Below are positions 37,110-47,318 of a DNA stretch of 64,000 nucleotides, in pieces. The notes below the pieces were generated by a model. The model saw only the letters and a list, made by a program, of their open reading frames with translations, ran no database searches and was not told the origin of the DNA. Numbering within the stretch: the first letter of the stretch is position 1; each line of letters begins with the position of its first letter. The position numbers and the translations under genes were made by a program. Source of the DNA: Polyangiaceae bacterium (GTDB lineage Bacteria > Myxococcota_A > Polyangia > Polyangiales > Polyangiaceae); the NCBI GenBank assembly GCA_020633205.1, contig JACKEB010000011.1:1196994-1260993 (forward strand), given 5' to 3'.

Positions 37110-38636
37110 TCACGGATTCGAAATCTTGAGGATGCGCTCAGGCAGCAGTTCGTTCGCTGCGGGGCCGGTCTTGGTGACTGGGTCCAAGTAGGCGCGGAAG
37201 GTGATGGTCGCGAAGGCGTTGGTGTCCACGCCGGGGCAACCGGTGGGCACCTCCATGCAGTGCGCGGCGCCCCCGCAGCTGCGCGCGATTTTCCAGGCGA
37301 AGAGCTCATTCGCCTGAGCGTCGTTCGGGAGGTAGTCTTGAGCGCTGCCGGGCATCTCCGGACTGGCGACGGACTTCACGCCCACCAAGTGCTCCACGCC
37401 GTATACGCTCAAGTTCGAGTACAGCACCTTGCCGGAGGCTTCGTGATTGACGCCAAACGCGACGTAGAAGGTGTTGGCGTTGGGCTGCAGCGCGGCTTCG
37501 AAGCGTAGCGGGCCGCTGCTTGGGTAGAGCGCGTCCGGGTTGTCGCCAGCGCAGCTCCGAGTGCCTGCGATGCATGCGTCGGGGTCTGGCTCGCCCGTGG
37601 TGGCCAGGGGAATCGCGGTGATGTCGTAGCCGCTGTATTGGTTGCGGATGGCTTGCTCGAGGGCATCGAGCGCGGCGCTGTAGCTGTTCTCGCTGGTGCC
37701 AGAGCCGCGGGTCGGTCGCGCAGGCGCTGGGATGGGGTCGGGGGTGAGGGGAGTCGCTGGGGTTACGCGCAGCAAGGTCGCGCCGGGGTTGTCGAGGAAG
37801 GCTTGGCCCTTGGCCGGATCCTCGGGGATCGCGTAGCGAAACAGGAAGCCAAAGCTGTCCGCTTGATCTTCCAAGCCAAACTTCACCTTTGCGGGGTCGA
37901 GCACATCGGTGTTGAGGGCGCTTTCGGAGATCCCTGCGGCAAGCGCCGACTCGCGGATCAGCCTATCGGTTTGTGCGTGCCCCGTGGTGATGACCAACGT
38001 AGGGCGATCGAACGGAGCTGGGCTGCTGCCGGTGCCGCCGCTCGTGTCCACGCCGATGGTCAGCGGATTGAGCGTTGGCCCCAGGCTCGCAAAGATGTTC
38101 TCCCGCTGGTTGCTTGTGGTGTTGAAGCGGTCGAAGAGGTAGCTGCGGAAGCCGAAGTACTTGGCGGGGGGCGGCGTCTTGCCGACGTAAATCACCGCTT
38201 CGTCTTCGCGCAGGCGGAAGGTGCTCGAGGTGCCGTCGGGCAGCTCGTTCGGATTGGCGACGGTTTGGCCTGGAGCGCGGGGCACGTAGTAGGTGCTGTA
38301 GGGACTCGTCGGGTTGTTGCCGGAGCAGCTCTTGCCGTCTTCACAGCAGTTGCTGAGGTCGATCAAGCTGAAGCGGCCGGTCTGCACCGTGAAGCCGCGA
38401 GCTTCCAAGGCTTCGATAAACGATGGGGCGGTGCCCCCACTTCCAGCGCCGCCGCCGACGCCGGCGCTGCCAGCGCTGCCGCCCGTGCCAGCCGTGCTAG
38501 CAGAGCCACTTGCGCCTCCAACGCCGCCGCTGCCACCCGAGGCACTTCCTCCACTTCCAGCGCTGCCTCCCCCGCCCGAGTCACTCCCGCAGCCAACCGT
38601 GAACAGCCCCAAAACGAAGACGTAAGACCACCTCAT
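37110..38636 (-). CDS. large lipoprotein with Gly/Ser/Ala linker, unknown body
   Basis: The ATG at 38636 gives 508 residues. The signal MRWSYVFVLGLFTVGC ends at a lipobox, followed by about 55 residues of GGSAGSGGSASGG-type linker. The body reads FTVQTGRFSLIDLSNCCEDGKSCSGNNPTSPYSTYYVPRAPG and later YFGFRSYLFDRF, LVITTGHAQTDRLIRESALAAG and FYVAFGVNHEASGKVLYSNLSVYGVEHLVG. It is rich in Tyr, Gly and Asn with several Cys, as expected for a secreted domain. I recognise no family. Convergent with the desaturase, three bases apart. Confidence 0.82.
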   Translation of the reverse strand: MRWSYVFVLGLFTVGCGSDSGGGGSAGSGGSASGGSGGVGGASGSASTAGTGGSAGSAGVGGGAGSGGTAPSFIEALEARGFTVQTGRFSLIDLSNCCEDGKSCSGNNPTSPYSTYYVPRAPGQTVANPNELPDGTSSTFRLREDEAVIYVGKTPPPAKYFGFRSYLFDRFNTTSNQRENIFASLGPTLNPLTIGVDTSGGTGSSPAPFDRPTLVITTGHAQTDRLIRESALAAGISESALNTDVLDPAKVKFGLEDQADSFGFLFRYAIPEDPAKGQAFLDNPGATLLRVTPATPLTPDPIPAPARPTRGSGTSENSYSAALDALEQAIRNQYSGYDITAIPLATTGEPDPDACIAGTRSCAGDNPDALYPSSGPLRFEAALQPNANTFYVAFGVNHEASGKVLYSNLSVYGVEHLVGVKSVASPEMPGSAQDYLPNDAQANELFAWKIARSCGGAAHCMEVPTGCPGVDTNAFATITFRAYLDPVTKTGPAANELLPERILKISNP

Positions 38637-38725
38637 GAGGGACAGACACACGGCGCGGGGCAAAGGTTAAAATCGCTTCGGCGAAATGGTTCCTTGTGCG
38701 CGCCTCCGGGCGCGAAATGCTGAAA

Positions 38726-38755
38726 CGCCCCGCTGCGGTGACTGCAAGCGGGGCG
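38726..38755 (-). terminator. terminator-like hairpin downstream of the RND operon
   Basis: CGCCCCGCT (38726-38734) and AGCGGGGCG (38747-38755) form a perfect 9-bp stem with a 12-base loop. On the minus strand it lies about 25 bases after the RND stop and is followed by GTTTCAGCATTTCG, a weak T-containing tract. It separates the RND operon from the next lipoprotein gene. Confidence 0.55.
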
Positions 38756-38779
38756 CGATTCAGCTGCTTTCCTGCTGGG

Positions 38780-41700
38780 TCAGGCGGTGGCCGGCTCGCC
38801 CTCACCCTCTTCGTCCACCTCGGCTTCGGCTGCGGTTTCCTTCGAGTGATCCTTGGCGATCAGCACGTAGAGCGACGGGATGACGAACAAGGTGAACAAG
38901 GTGCCGATGGCCATACCGCTCACCAGCACGAGGCCGATGGAGTTACGGGCGGAGGCGCCAGGGCCGGTGACGAGGGTCAGCGGGAAGTGACCGACGACCG
39001 TCGCGACGGTGGTCATCAAGATCGGACGCAAGCGCGTGCCCGCTGCTTCGTGGACCGCTTCGAGCTTGGTCTTGCCCTCGCGCTGGAGCTGGTTTGCAAA
39101 CTCCACGATCAAGATGCCGTTCTTCGACACCAAGCCGACCAGCGTCACCAAGCCGACTTGGGAGTAGATGTTCAGCGTCGTAGTCCAGCCGTCGGTCCAG
39201 AAGGGCACCGGCGCGGGCATCTTCAAGAAGGTGAAGATCATCGCTCCGAACATTGCCAACGGCACTGAGCCGCCGAGGATGACGAGTGGATCGCGGAAGC
39301 TGTTGAACTGCGCCGCCAGCACCAAGAAGATGAGCACCACCGCGAGGTTGAACGCAGGCAAGAAGCCGTCTGCTTCCTTGCGGAGCTGACGCGACTCCCC
39401 GGTGTACTCCAGCACGTAGCCCTTGGGCAGGATCTTCGCGGACTCCCCTTCGAGGAAGCCGAGCGCCTGATCCAGGGGACGGATCGCAACGCCGGAGAGC
39501 TTCACCGCGTTGAGCTGCTGGAAGCGGTTGAGCGAGCGCGGCTCCACCGAGTTCTTCAGAGTAGCGATGGTCGCCAGTGAGATCAGCTCGCCCTTCGGGC
39601 CCGTGACATAGATGTCCTTCAGCTGATCGGGGTTCAGGCGGTCCTGGCGCTTGATCTGCGGAATGACCTTGTAGCTGCGACCGTCGATGCTGAAGCGATT
39701 GACGTAGTTGCCACCGACCGCGGACGCGATGTCTGCGCCCACCTGCTGCATGTTGAGTCCAAGCTCCGCAACGCGATCGCGATCGAAGACGATTTGGCTC
39801 TGGGGCTGGTCGATCTTCACATCGATGATCGGCGGGAAGGCGAACATACCGCTCTCGGTGGCCTTCTGTTGCAGCTCCTTGGCGAAGCCCAGGATCTGTT
39901 CCGTGTCCTGCGTCGACGTCAGCACGAATTCCACGGGGAATTGGCCGCCGCCGGGCAGCGCCGGGGGAGTGACCGCGAATACACTGACACCAGCCACGCC
40001 CTTCAGGCGCTGCTGCACCTCCGGAAGGATCTGGAACACGTTGCGCTCGCGCTTGTCCCAAGGCTTCAGGCGCATGCCGCTGAAGCCGCCACCGGGCGAG
40101 GTGATCTGGAAGCTGAAGTCGAACTCCTCCGACTTCTGGAACTCTTCGTTGACCTTGTTCACCGAGGGCATCAGCGACTCAGTCGTGCTGTTTGCCGGGG
40201 TGTCCAGGATGCAGAAGATGATGCCCTGGTCCTCCTTCGGAGCGAGCTCCTTGGGGCTCATCTGGAAGAAGACCAACGAGATCAGGCCGAGGGCAATCCA
40301 AACGACGTACACGGCGGGCCGCGCGCGGAGCGTGGTGCTCAAGAGCCTCAGGTAAGTGTTCTTGATGCGCTCGAAGCCGCGGTTGATGTACTTCGCGAGG
40401 CCCTTCTCCGCGTCGCCTTCCCGTAGCAAGCGCGACGCCATCACGGGAGAGAGCGTGAGCGCGACGATGCCGGAGATGGTGACGGCGCCCGCCAACGTGA
40501 AGGCGAACTCCTTGAACAGCGAACCCGTCAGACCGCCCTGGAAGCCAATCGGCGCGTACACCGCGGCCAGCGTGATGGTCATCGAGATGATTGGGCCGAC
40601 CAGTTCCCGCGCGCCCTCCTTCGCCGCCTGAACTGGTTTCATTCCGAGCTGCAGGTTTCGTTCGACGTTCTCCACCACGACGATGGCGTCGTCGACGACG
40701 AGACCCACGGAGAGCACGATGGCGAGCAGCGTCAGCAGGTTGATCGTGAAGCCGAACACCTGCATCAAGAATATCGTGCCTATGAGCGACACGGGTATCG
40801 CGACGATGGGCACGAGCACCGAGCGGATCGATCCCAAGAACAGGAAGATCACCACGATGACCAGGACGAGCGTTTCCGTGAGGGTACGCACGACGTCGTC
40901 GATGGCGCTCTGGATGTACTCCGTGCCGTCGAAGCCGATACTGGCGTCGATCTGTTCCGGGAGATCCTTCTTGATGTCCGTCAGCTCGGCGCGCACGCGC
41001 TTCAGCACGTCCAGCGAGTTCGCGTTGGGCAGCACCCAAATGCCCATGAACACCGCGGTCTTCCCGGAGAAGCGTACTTCGGTGTCGTAGTTCTCTGCGC
41101 CGAGCTCGACTTTGGCGATGTCTTCCAGCCGGACCAGCGCGCCATCTTGTTCCCGGATCACCAGCTTCTTGAAGCCTTCGACGTCTTGCACGTCGGTGTT
41201 CGCGGACAAGTTGACCTGGATCAGCGCGCCCTTCGTGGTGCCGACCGGCGCCAGGTAGTTGTTGGCGGCGAGCGCTTGGCGCACCTGGGCCGGGCTGATG
41301 TTGAACGCCGCCATGCGGTCTGGCTTCAGCCAGACGCGCATCGCGAAGGTACGGGCGCCGAGGATGTCCGCGCGCTGCACGCCTTCCACCGCGGTCAGGC
41401 GCGGCTGGACCTCCCGCACCAGGTAGTCGGTGATCTCGTTCTGTTTCAGGAACTCCGAGGAGAACGAGAGATATGCCGACGCAAAGCGGCTGTCTGCAGA
41501 CTCGATATTGATGATCGGTACTTGGGCTTCAGGCGGAAGATCGCCGCGGACTTGGTCCACCTTCGAGCTGATTTCACTGAGCGCTTTGTTCGCGTCGTAG
41601 TTCAGCTCGAGGCGCGCGGTGATGGTCGATACACCTTGAGTGCTGGTCGACTCGATGTAGTCGATGCCGTCCGCTGCCGCGATGGCGCGCTCGAGGGGCG

Positions 41701-41962
41701 TGGTGATGAAGCCTTTGACCAGGTCTGCGTTGGCGCCGACGTAAACCGTCGTGACGGTGATCGATGCGTTTTCGCTCTTTGGGTACTGGCGTACGGTGAG
41801 GCTCTTGATGGCCTGCAAGCCAGCGATGATGATCACCAGGTTCACCACGATGGCGATCACTGGCCGTCGGATGAACAGATCGGTGAATTTGCTGCCCGAT
41901 TCTGCTTTGGCGGCGCCCTTGCGATGAGAGGGAGCCGAGGGTTTTTCTGGGGAGGAGCTCAC
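38780..41962 (-). CDS. RND-family efflux transporter (HAE1/AcrB-like)
   Basis: The 1060-residue inner-membrane pump starts at a GTG one base after the adaptor stop. After the first helix (FIRRPVIAIVVNLVIIIAGL) come the docking/porter region and helix 4 with VGLVVDDAIVVVENVER, whose two Asp residues carry protons. The duplicated C-terminal half has the matching LVGLVSKNGILIVEFANQLQREG. The length is normal for AcrB-like pumps. It would expel hydrophobic compounds with its adaptor. No TolC-like outer-membrane channel gene is adjacent. An N-terminal Ser/Pro/Lys-rich tail of about 25 residues is longer than usual. Confidence 0.96.
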   Translation of the reverse strand: MSSSPEKPSAPSHRKGAAKAESGSKFTDLFIRRPVIAIVVNLVIIIAGLQAIKSLTVRQYPKSENASITVTTVYVGANADLVKGFITTPLERAIAAADGIDYIESTSTQGVSTITARLELNYDANKALSEISSKVDQVRGDLPPEAQVPIINIESADSRFASAYLSFSSEFLKQNEITDYLVREVQPRLTAVEGVQRADILGARTFAMRVWLKPDRMAAFNISPAQVRQALAANNYLAPVGTTKGALIQVNLSANTDVQDVEGFKKLVIREQDGALVRLEDIAKVELGAENYDTEVRFSGKTAVFMGIWVLPNANSLDVLKRVRAELTDIKKDLPEQIDASIGFDGTEYIQSAIDDVVRTLTETLVLVIVVIFLFLGSIRSVLVPIVAIPVSLIGTIFLMQVFGFTINLLTLLAIVLSVGLVVDDAIVVVENVERNLQLGMKPVQAAKEGARELVGPIISMTITLAAVYAPIGFQGGLTGSLFKEFAFTLAGAVTISGIVALTLSPVMASRLLREGDAEKGLAKYINRGFERIKNTYLRLLSTTLRARPAVYVVWIALGLISLVFFQMSPKELAPKEDQGIIFCILDTPANSTTESLMPSVNKVNEEFQKSEEFDFSFQITSPGGGFSGMRLKPWDKRERNVFQILPEVQQRLKGVAGVSVFAVTPPALPGGGQFPVEFVLTSTQDTEQILGFAKELQQKATESGMFAFPPIIDVKIDQPQSQIVFDRDRVAELGLNMQQVGADIASAVGGNYVNRFSIDGRSYKVIPQIKRQDRLNPDQLKDIYVTGPKGELISLATIATLKNSVEPRSLNRFQQLNAVKLSGVAIRPLDQALGFLEGESAKILPKGYVLEYTGESRQLRKEADGFLPAFNLAVVLIFLVLAAQFNSFRDPLVILGGSVPLAMFGAMIFTFLKMPAPVPFWTDGWTTTLNIYSQVGLVTLVGLVSKNGILIVEFANQLQREGKTKLEAVHEAAGTRLRPILMTTVATVVGHFPLTLVTGPGASARNSIGLVLVSGMAIGTLFTLFVIPSLYVLIAKDHSKETAAEAEVDEEGEGEPATA

Positions 41963-41963
41963 G

Positions 41964-43100
41964 CTACTTGTCCTCAGGACTCGGGTTCTTCTTCGCGTCA
42001 GGCTGAAGCGTGTTGTCCACGACGATGGACATGCCGTTCTTCAGCTTGAAGCCACCGCTGGTGACCACCATCTGGTTCGCCTCCAGCCCGGAAGCGACGG
42101 CCACGAAGTCACCACGACGCTCGCCCAGGCGGATGAAGGCTTGCTTGGCCTCCTTGCCCTCCTTCGGCGACCCGTCTTCGTTCTTGGCGTCGACGACCAG
42201 GAACACCGAGTCGCCGTAGGGCGCGTACTGGATGGAGGTTGCTGGCACGACCACGTTCTTCTGCTTGGTGGGCAGCACCACGGAAACGTTGACGAACATG
42301 CCGGCCTTCAGGCGCTCGTCTGGGTTCTTGAAGATGGCACGAACTCGCACGTTGCGGGTGGCCGAGTCGATTGCCGCATCCACCGCGTGGATAGTGCCCT
42401 CCCACTTTTCCTTGGGGAAAGCATCGGAGCTGACACGGACCTTCAGGCCTGCTTGAGAGAGCACCGCCACCTGGGACTGCGGCAGGCGGAAGTCGACGTA
42501 CACGCTCGTTAGATCCTGGAGCGTGACGATGGGCGCGCCAGGGGTCACGTACTCACCCAGGTCGACCTGGCGGATGCCGAGGCGACCCGTGAAGGGCGCC
42601 TTGATGATCTTGCGAGCCAAGACGGCGCCGTAGTTCCCGACCTGAGCGCTCGTCTGCTTCGCCTGAGCTTTCGCGCTGTCGAGCTCGGCCTGAGCGGCGA
42701 CGCCTGCTTTCTGAAGCTTCTCTGCGCGCTCGAGGTTCACCTTCGCGAGGTTCCTCTGCGCCGCCGCCTGGGCGACTTGAGCGGCTTCCACGCTGGTGTC
42801 CAAGCGCACGAGCAGCGCGCCCTTCTTCGCCATCTCACCGGACTCGAAGCGGATGTCCCGTACGACGCCAGGGGATTCCGTTGTCACCGTGATGCCTTGA
42901 AGCGCAACCACGGTGCCGACTGCCGTCAGGTTGTCCTCCCAGGTCTCTTCTTTGGCTTCGATCGCGGTGACCGTCTCTGGGGGCGGCACGAAGGTCTTGC
43001 CGCTCTGGATCAGCGCCGCAATCTGGGCGCCTTTGGCGCCTCCAATCACGCCCACGACGACCAACAAGGCGACGATGGTTAGAGCTACTTTCTTGAACAT
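41964..43100 (-). CDS. RND periplasmic adaptor (membrane fusion protein)
   Basis: The 378-residue adaptor starts at the ATG at 43100. An N-terminal membrane anchor (ALTIVALLVVVGVIGGAKG) lacks a lipobox Cys, so it is probably anchored by the helix. The order is a lipoyl half (GTVVALQGITVTTESPGVVRDIRFESGEMAKKGALLVRLD), a helical hairpin (AQAAAQRNLAKVNLERAEKLQKAGVAAQAELDSAKAQ), the second lipoyl half (KIIKAPFTGRLGIRQVDLGEYVTPGAPIVTLQDL) and a barrel domain (IFKNPDERLKAGMFVNVSVVLP). It links the pump at 38780-41962 to an outer-membrane channel encoded elsewhere. Confidence 0.95.
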   Translation of the reverse strand: MFKKVALTIVALLVVVGVIGGAKGAQIAALIQSGKTFVPPPETVTAIEAKEETWEDNLTAVGTVVALQGITVTTESPGVVRDIRFESGEMAKKGALLVRLDTSVEAAQVAQAAAQRNLAKVNLERAEKLQKAGVAAQAELDSAKAQAKQTSAQVGNYGAVLARKIIKAPFTGRLGIRQVDLGEYVTPGAPIVTLQDLTSVYVDFRLPQSQVAVLSQAGLKVRVSSDAFPKEKWEGTIHAVDAAIDSATRNVRVRAIFKNPDERLKAGMFVNVSVVLPTKQKNVVVPATSIQYAPYGDSVFLVVDAKNEDGSPKEGKEAKQAFIRLGERRGDFVAVASGLEANQMVVTSGGFKLKNGMSIVVDNTLQPDAKKNPSPEDK

Positions 43101-43560
43101 GGGGATCCGCTTGCTCCGTCGTTCAGGCACCGAGTGGGGAGAGGCGCCTCACTTGCGCTCCGCTCCAGGCCCGCGCTGGCTGGAATCGAGAGCGTGCTGG
43201 GACGGTTAGGAGGTCTTGGAGTCTTGGGAACGTGGTTCCCGATCCGGAAGCCGCGAAGTGGCGCTCGCGCGCGGTTGCGGTGTTCTCCGAGAGACGAGGG
43301 GAGGCGCCGGAGGCGCCCTCGGCGGGCTGCGGACGCAACCCACCGTTCTGCGCTACCTGGAACCCGCTCTTGGGATCCGCAAGGGGCCCGGATTCATTCC
43401 GTGAATCACTGCTGACAGGTTTCGCGTTCGTGACACCGAACGCTTCGTTCTGTCGGCTTCAAAGGAACCCAGCGCCGGCGGATGGCTTAGCTCAGGTCGG
43501 TTTGTATGTCCGACTTTTGTTCGCCCGATTGTGGCGCGAATGACGAGTGTTCCCGCTGGA
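43101..43560. other. intergenic region, no gene seen
   Basis: About 460 bases between the adaptor start and the end of the TPR lipoprotein gene contain only Arg-rich shadow frames. A GC-rich self-complementary stretch (GAGGCGCCGGAGGCGCC) lies near 43303. The promoter of the RND operon is expected here but cannot be placed. Confidence 0.55.
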
Positions 43561-45777
43561 TCAGGGGATGGTCACGCCCTTCGGCAGGTCGGGCGGGGTG
43601 AAGCTATCCGCGCGCTTCAGCAAGTCGCGAGCGATCATCACCTCGACCAGCTCGATGGTCTCGCTGCTCGCCACCGCCTTCAATCTCTCCGTGAGATCCC
43701 CACTTGGATGCGAGAGCGCGGCGTAGAACGTAGCTTCGGTTTTTTCCACACGGTTTTTCGCCGCGCCGAGCAGCTCTTGATCGGCGAGCTGCTGGGTGCC
43801 CCACGCCCGCAGCTTCTTGCCCCAGCGGTCGATGCCCCCAGCGCTCTGCAGGGCCGCTTCAACGCTGCCGTCACTGGTGGCTTTGACCCGGCGCTCGAGG
43901 AGCTGCAGCCACAGCGCCACATAGACCAAGTCCCCATCGGGGATGTCAGCCTCCACGGCTTGGCGCAGCGCCTCGCGACCGCCCCGCAGATCGCCCAGGG
44001 TGAGCGCGCGGCGCGCGGCATCCAGCACCGTGGCGGTGACTTGACGAACGTCTCCGCCCGACGCCTCGTAGGCGCGCTGGGTGGCGCGGCGCGCGGCAGC
44101 GTTGTCCCCATAGTGCTCCATCACTCGCGCGAGCTGGCGCTCCGCTTCGCTGAGCTGCGCGTTGGAGCGGGCCAAGCGTCGCGCGTCGAGCGCCGTGCGT
44201 AGAGCGCGCTCGAGCACCTTCGGGGCTTCGTCCTTGCGGCCCGCCTCGAGCAGGACCTCGTAGCGGGTGGTCAGCGCGCGCGTCTCTGCGGCCTTGTCGC
44301 CTTCACGGCCAGCTTGCTCCGCCATGGAGTTCAACGAGCGTAAGGAGTCGTCGTATGCGCCGCGCTGGCGGTCGATGGCTGAGAGCAGGCTCAGCGCCTC
44401 TACGGTGGGATCCGAGGCTACAGCGGCCTCGATGTGAGGCTTGGCCTTGTCGAGCTCACCCGCACGGCTCTCGATCGCGCCCATCACGTAGTGGAGGCGA
44501 CCGGGGCTGGGATTCACCCGCCCCTTGAGGCCTTGGCTATCCGCGAGGGCGAGCAGGCGATCCGCAGCGGTGAAGGTGCGGCGCGCAGCCGCCACGTCGT
44601 TGATCTCGTCGAGGTCGACGATCGCTCGCAGGAGCAGCGCGAGCCCAGTCGCGACGTTGCGGGGTTGCGGCTCCTTTTCAAGTGCGCTCACCAGCACCTG
44701 GGGCGATGCTTCGCTCATCCCGTAGCGCATGAGCAAGGTGCTCAGCGTGCCAGCGGCGCGCAGACTATACGGTTCCGCGCGGTATAGCTGCACGGCGCAG
44801 CCCCAAGCCGCTCCGGCGGCCAAGTCTGGGCTCATCGCGGTCTCCGGGCGGTCCGGTGTTTCCGCGCGGGTGTAGACCTCGAGTAGCGCCGCCCAGGCCT
44901 CGGGGTTTTGCTCCTTGGCTGCGGCGTCCAGCGCCTCGAGCAAGGGAGGTGGCGCCACCTTGCCTACGTCGCTGGCTTGGATCGCGTCGAAGGCGCCTTT
45001 TGCGTCGCCTTGGCGCAGGTACACCGCGGCCAGGGCGAAGCTGCCTGTGCGGACTGCCTGAAAGACGCTGACTGCCTCCTCACGGTCGGCGTTGTCTTGC
45101 ATCGGCATGTCGTCGAGGTTCTTGCGTAGAGCAGCGCTCACCCAGGATGTCGTGGACTGATTCGCAGCGTCCATCGCGTCTTTGCTGGGCTCGAGCAGGG
45201 AGCGCAGGGCAGCCGCGTTGTGCTGATCCTTGAGGGAGCTCATGCTGCCTGGGCGACGTGTCTTCGCCATCCAGGTCTTCAGCGCCGCGAGGTGCTGGTC
45301 GACTTCGTCTCGTGCCTTACCTGCCGGCAGCGCCTCCTTGAGCATTCCATAGAGCGCGCGGGCGCGTCCTTCGTCGCCAACCTGTGCCGCAGCATCCGCG
45401 CTTTGTTTCAGCGCTTCCTCACCCCCAACAAACATCTCGGAGCGCAATTCACCGACTCGCACCAAGTAAAGGGCGCCGGTCAGCGCCGCGACGCCTTGGT
45501 CGGGATGGCCGGTTTCGAAGCGGCGCTTTGCGTGCTCGAGCTGCTTGCGCACCACGCCGACCAGTAGATCGAGGCGCTCCGAGCTGCGCTCGCCGTTGAG
45601 CAGCAGCTTGTGCACCGCGGGCCCGAACTGGTCATCGCTGACCTTTACTGGATTCACCGGGCCCGTCGGGCTCGTGGGGTGATTCGGGGGTGAGTTGGTG
45701 GTGGACGTGCAAGCTGTGCTTGCAAGAGCGACACTCAAGCTGAGAGCGATCACCGCCGTGTGGGCGACCTTACGCAT
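43561..45777 (-). CDS. TPR-repeat lipoprotein
   Basis: The 738-residue protein starts MRKVAHTAVIALSLSVALASTAC, a lipoprotein signal with lipobox STAC, followed by a Pro/Thr/Asn-rich linker (TSTTNSPPNHPTSPTGPVNP). The rest is almost entirely alpha-helical with many TPR-like pairs, for example AALTGALYLVRVGELRSEMFVG, VSVFQAVRTGSFALAAVYLRQGDAKGAFDAIQ and ARRATQRAYEASGGDVRQVTATVLDAARRALTLGDLRGGREAL. It is likely an envelope scaffold for protein complexes. No enzyme domain is seen. It is on the same strand as the RND genes but 460 bases upstream of them. Confidence 0.87.
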   Translation of the reverse strand: MRKVAHTAVIALSLSVALASTACTSTTNSPPNHPTSPTGPVNPVKVSDDQFGPAVHKLLLNGERSSERLDLLVGVVRKQLEHAKRRFETGHPDQGVAALTGALYLVRVGELRSEMFVGGEEALKQSADAAAQVGDEGRARALYGMLKEALPAGKARDEVDQHLAALKTWMAKTRRPGSMSSLKDQHNAAALRSLLEPSKDAMDAANQSTTSWVSAALRKNLDDMPMQDNADREEAVSVFQAVRTGSFALAAVYLRQGDAKGAFDAIQASDVGKVAPPPLLEALDAAAKEQNPEAWAALLEVYTRAETPDRPETAMSPDLAAGAAWGCAVQLYRAEPYSLRAAGTLSTLLMRYGMSEASPQVLVSALEKEPQPRNVATGLALLLRAIVDLDEINDVAAARRTFTAADRLLALADSQGLKGRVNPSPGRLHYVMGAIESRAGELDKAKPHIEAAVASDPTVEALSLLSAIDRQRGAYDDSLRSLNSMAEQAGREGDKAAETRALTTRYEVLLEAGRKDEAPKVLERALRTALDARRLARSNAQLSEAERQLARVMEHYGDNAAARRATQRAYEASGGDVRQVTATVLDAARRALTLGDLRGGREALRQAVEADIPDGDLVYVALWLQLLERRVKATSDGSVEAALQSAGGIDRWGKKLRAWGTQQLADQELLGAAKNRVEKTEATFYAALSHPSGDLTERLKAVASSETIELVEVMIARDLLKRADSFTPPDLPKGVTIP

Positions 45778-45860
45778 TGGGAACGACCTGACGCATTGGG
45801 GCCAGTCTACACCCCAACTGCTCCAGCGCTACCAGCTCGCACTTGCTGAAGAGTGTTGCG

Positions 45861-46982
45861 CTAGAAGCGCGCGGCTGCGCCCAGGCGGAGCCCGGACATC
45901 TTCGCGTCACCCAACTGGCCCCCCAGCGGGACCAGGTAGCCCACCGAGGCAGTGATGCCAGAGAACGTGGCGCGAACGTGGGGCTCCAGGGATAGCTGGA
46001 GCGGCGACGGCTGGGTCACGTCGCTATCGGGCGTGTAGTCCACCGCGTCGATGATGTTGTAGACGAGGGATCCGCGCAGCCCTGCGCCGAGCAGCTCGAT
46101 GATCTGATACGCAGCGGCGACATCGGTCACGCTGCGCATGGCGAACGAGTTCAGCTTCGTCTCGCCGTTGGGTAGCGCCTCCGGAGTGGAGACTTCGCCT
46201 CGGATTTTGGGGGCGAGGAGCAACGTTTCCGCCGCGGAAAATTCAAAGGTACCAGGGAACTCGATGCCAGCGCCGAGGGTCACTGGCATGCGGCCGACGG
46301 CGTAGTACTCGCCTTCCCGCCAAGCGCGCGCTGCGTCCGCTGTGAGCTGCACCTGGGTCTGGGCGATCTTCGCGCGGTCTGCGCTGGTTGGGTCCGGCTC
46401 GCCCTGAGCTACCGGGATGCCAACGCCGAAGCGCAGCGGGATGTCGAAGGACGGCTTCACCAGGCGGTACTCGAGGCGCAGCATCGGGTTGCCGAGGGCG
46501 TTCGCCGATTCGTCGATTTGACTCTGATCTGCGGTCGAATCGAAGCTCGCGGTGGTCCACGGAAGGTCGAGTCCGAGGCTCAGATTGGGCTGCACAGCGT
46601 AGCTCGCGCCGATCACCAAGCTGATCGCTGTCGCGTCTGGGGAGCGTAGGTCCACTGGTCCGGGTAGCGGGGTCTGACCGAAGCCAAACAGCACGTCGCC
46701 GTGGACCGCGAGCGGCTTCTCCATGCGCGCGGCGGAGCGAGCGGCGGAATCGTCTTCAGCGGCGTCACCGGCCTTTTCCTTTCCGCGGGGAACGAATGGG
46801 GCATCTGCCTCCGCGACCTCGGAGTCGACGGGGTCATCCCCTTCACTCTCCATCGAAGGTCCTGCCTTCGACTCCACCTCGCCGGACGCTGCTTCGTCTT
46901 CGGCTTGGGCCATCAGGTTCGTGCTGAAGAGCAAGCCAGCGACACACAAGGGGAGCAACGAGGCGGAGCGAAGAGTACGCAT
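45861..46982 (-). CDS. outer-membrane beta-barrel protein
   Basis: The 373-residue protein has a signal peptide (MRTLRSASLLPLCVAGLLFSTNLMAQAE) and then an acidic, disordered stretch of about 70 residues (DEAASGEVESK...MESEGDDPVDSEVAEADAP). From about residue 90 it has alternating strands (GDVLFGFGQTPLPGP, ISLVIGASYAVQPNLSLGLDLPW, MLRLEYRLVKPSFDIPLRFGVGIP) and ends GLRLGAAARF with a terminal Phe, the barrel-insertion signal. Its cargo is unknown. It could be a channel, but nothing marks it as TolC-like. It precedes the TPR lipoprotein by about 80 bases. Confidence 0.85.
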   Translation of the reverse strand: MRTLRSASLLPLCVAGLLFSTNLMAQAEDEAASGEVESKAGPSMESEGDDPVDSEVAEADAPFVPRGKEKAGDAAEDDSAARSAARMEKPLAVHGDVLFGFGQTPLPGPVDLRSPDATAISLVIGASYAVQPNLSLGLDLPWTTASFDSTADQSQIDESANALGNPMLRLEYRLVKPSFDIPLRFGVGIPVAQGEPDPTSADRAKIAQTQVQLTADAARAWREGEYYAVGRMPVTLGAGIEFPGTFEFSAAETLLLAPKIRGEVSTPEALPNGETKLNSFAMRSVTDVAAAYQIIELLGAGLRGSLVYNIIDAVDYTPDSDVTQPSPLQLSLEPHVRATFSGITASVGYLVPLGGQLGDAKMSGLRLGAAARF

Positions 46983-47318
46983 GGGAGGTCCTTGGAGCGA
47001 TGAAGGGAGTCGGCGTCGACGTTGCCAGCCGGGGCGCTAGAGCCGCGTCGGGGCCTTGTTCGAGGTTTGGAAACACGCGGTGGAACGTTCAAAAAGCGCC
47101 GACCGCTGCGGCGACACCCGGGAAGAAACACCAATTCGCGCCGCAGAGCCGCGATGAAACGCCGATTTCGGGACCATGAACGTGGGGCCAGAAAAATTGC
47201 GTTCGCGCGGAAAAGCCCCACATCGGGCCCCAGACTGAGCGGATTCGAGCGGTCAACCGCGAGGTTCGCCCGCCACGTCCCGCGGAGGTGCGGTAACGTT
47301 CAGGTTCCAAGCGACGTC
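46983..47318. other. divergent intergenic region, no gene seen
   Basis: The frame of the downstream kinase stays open through much of this 336-base stretch, but its translation is Arg-rich and unlike the kinase. I see no clear promoter, operator or RNA gene. Confidence 0.5.

Noticed and set aside
45861..46982. Outer-membrane channel partner of the RND pump
   Set aside because: The protein is a barrel with a terminal Phe but lacks the coiled-coil repeats of TolC-like factors and is separated from the pump genes by another gene.
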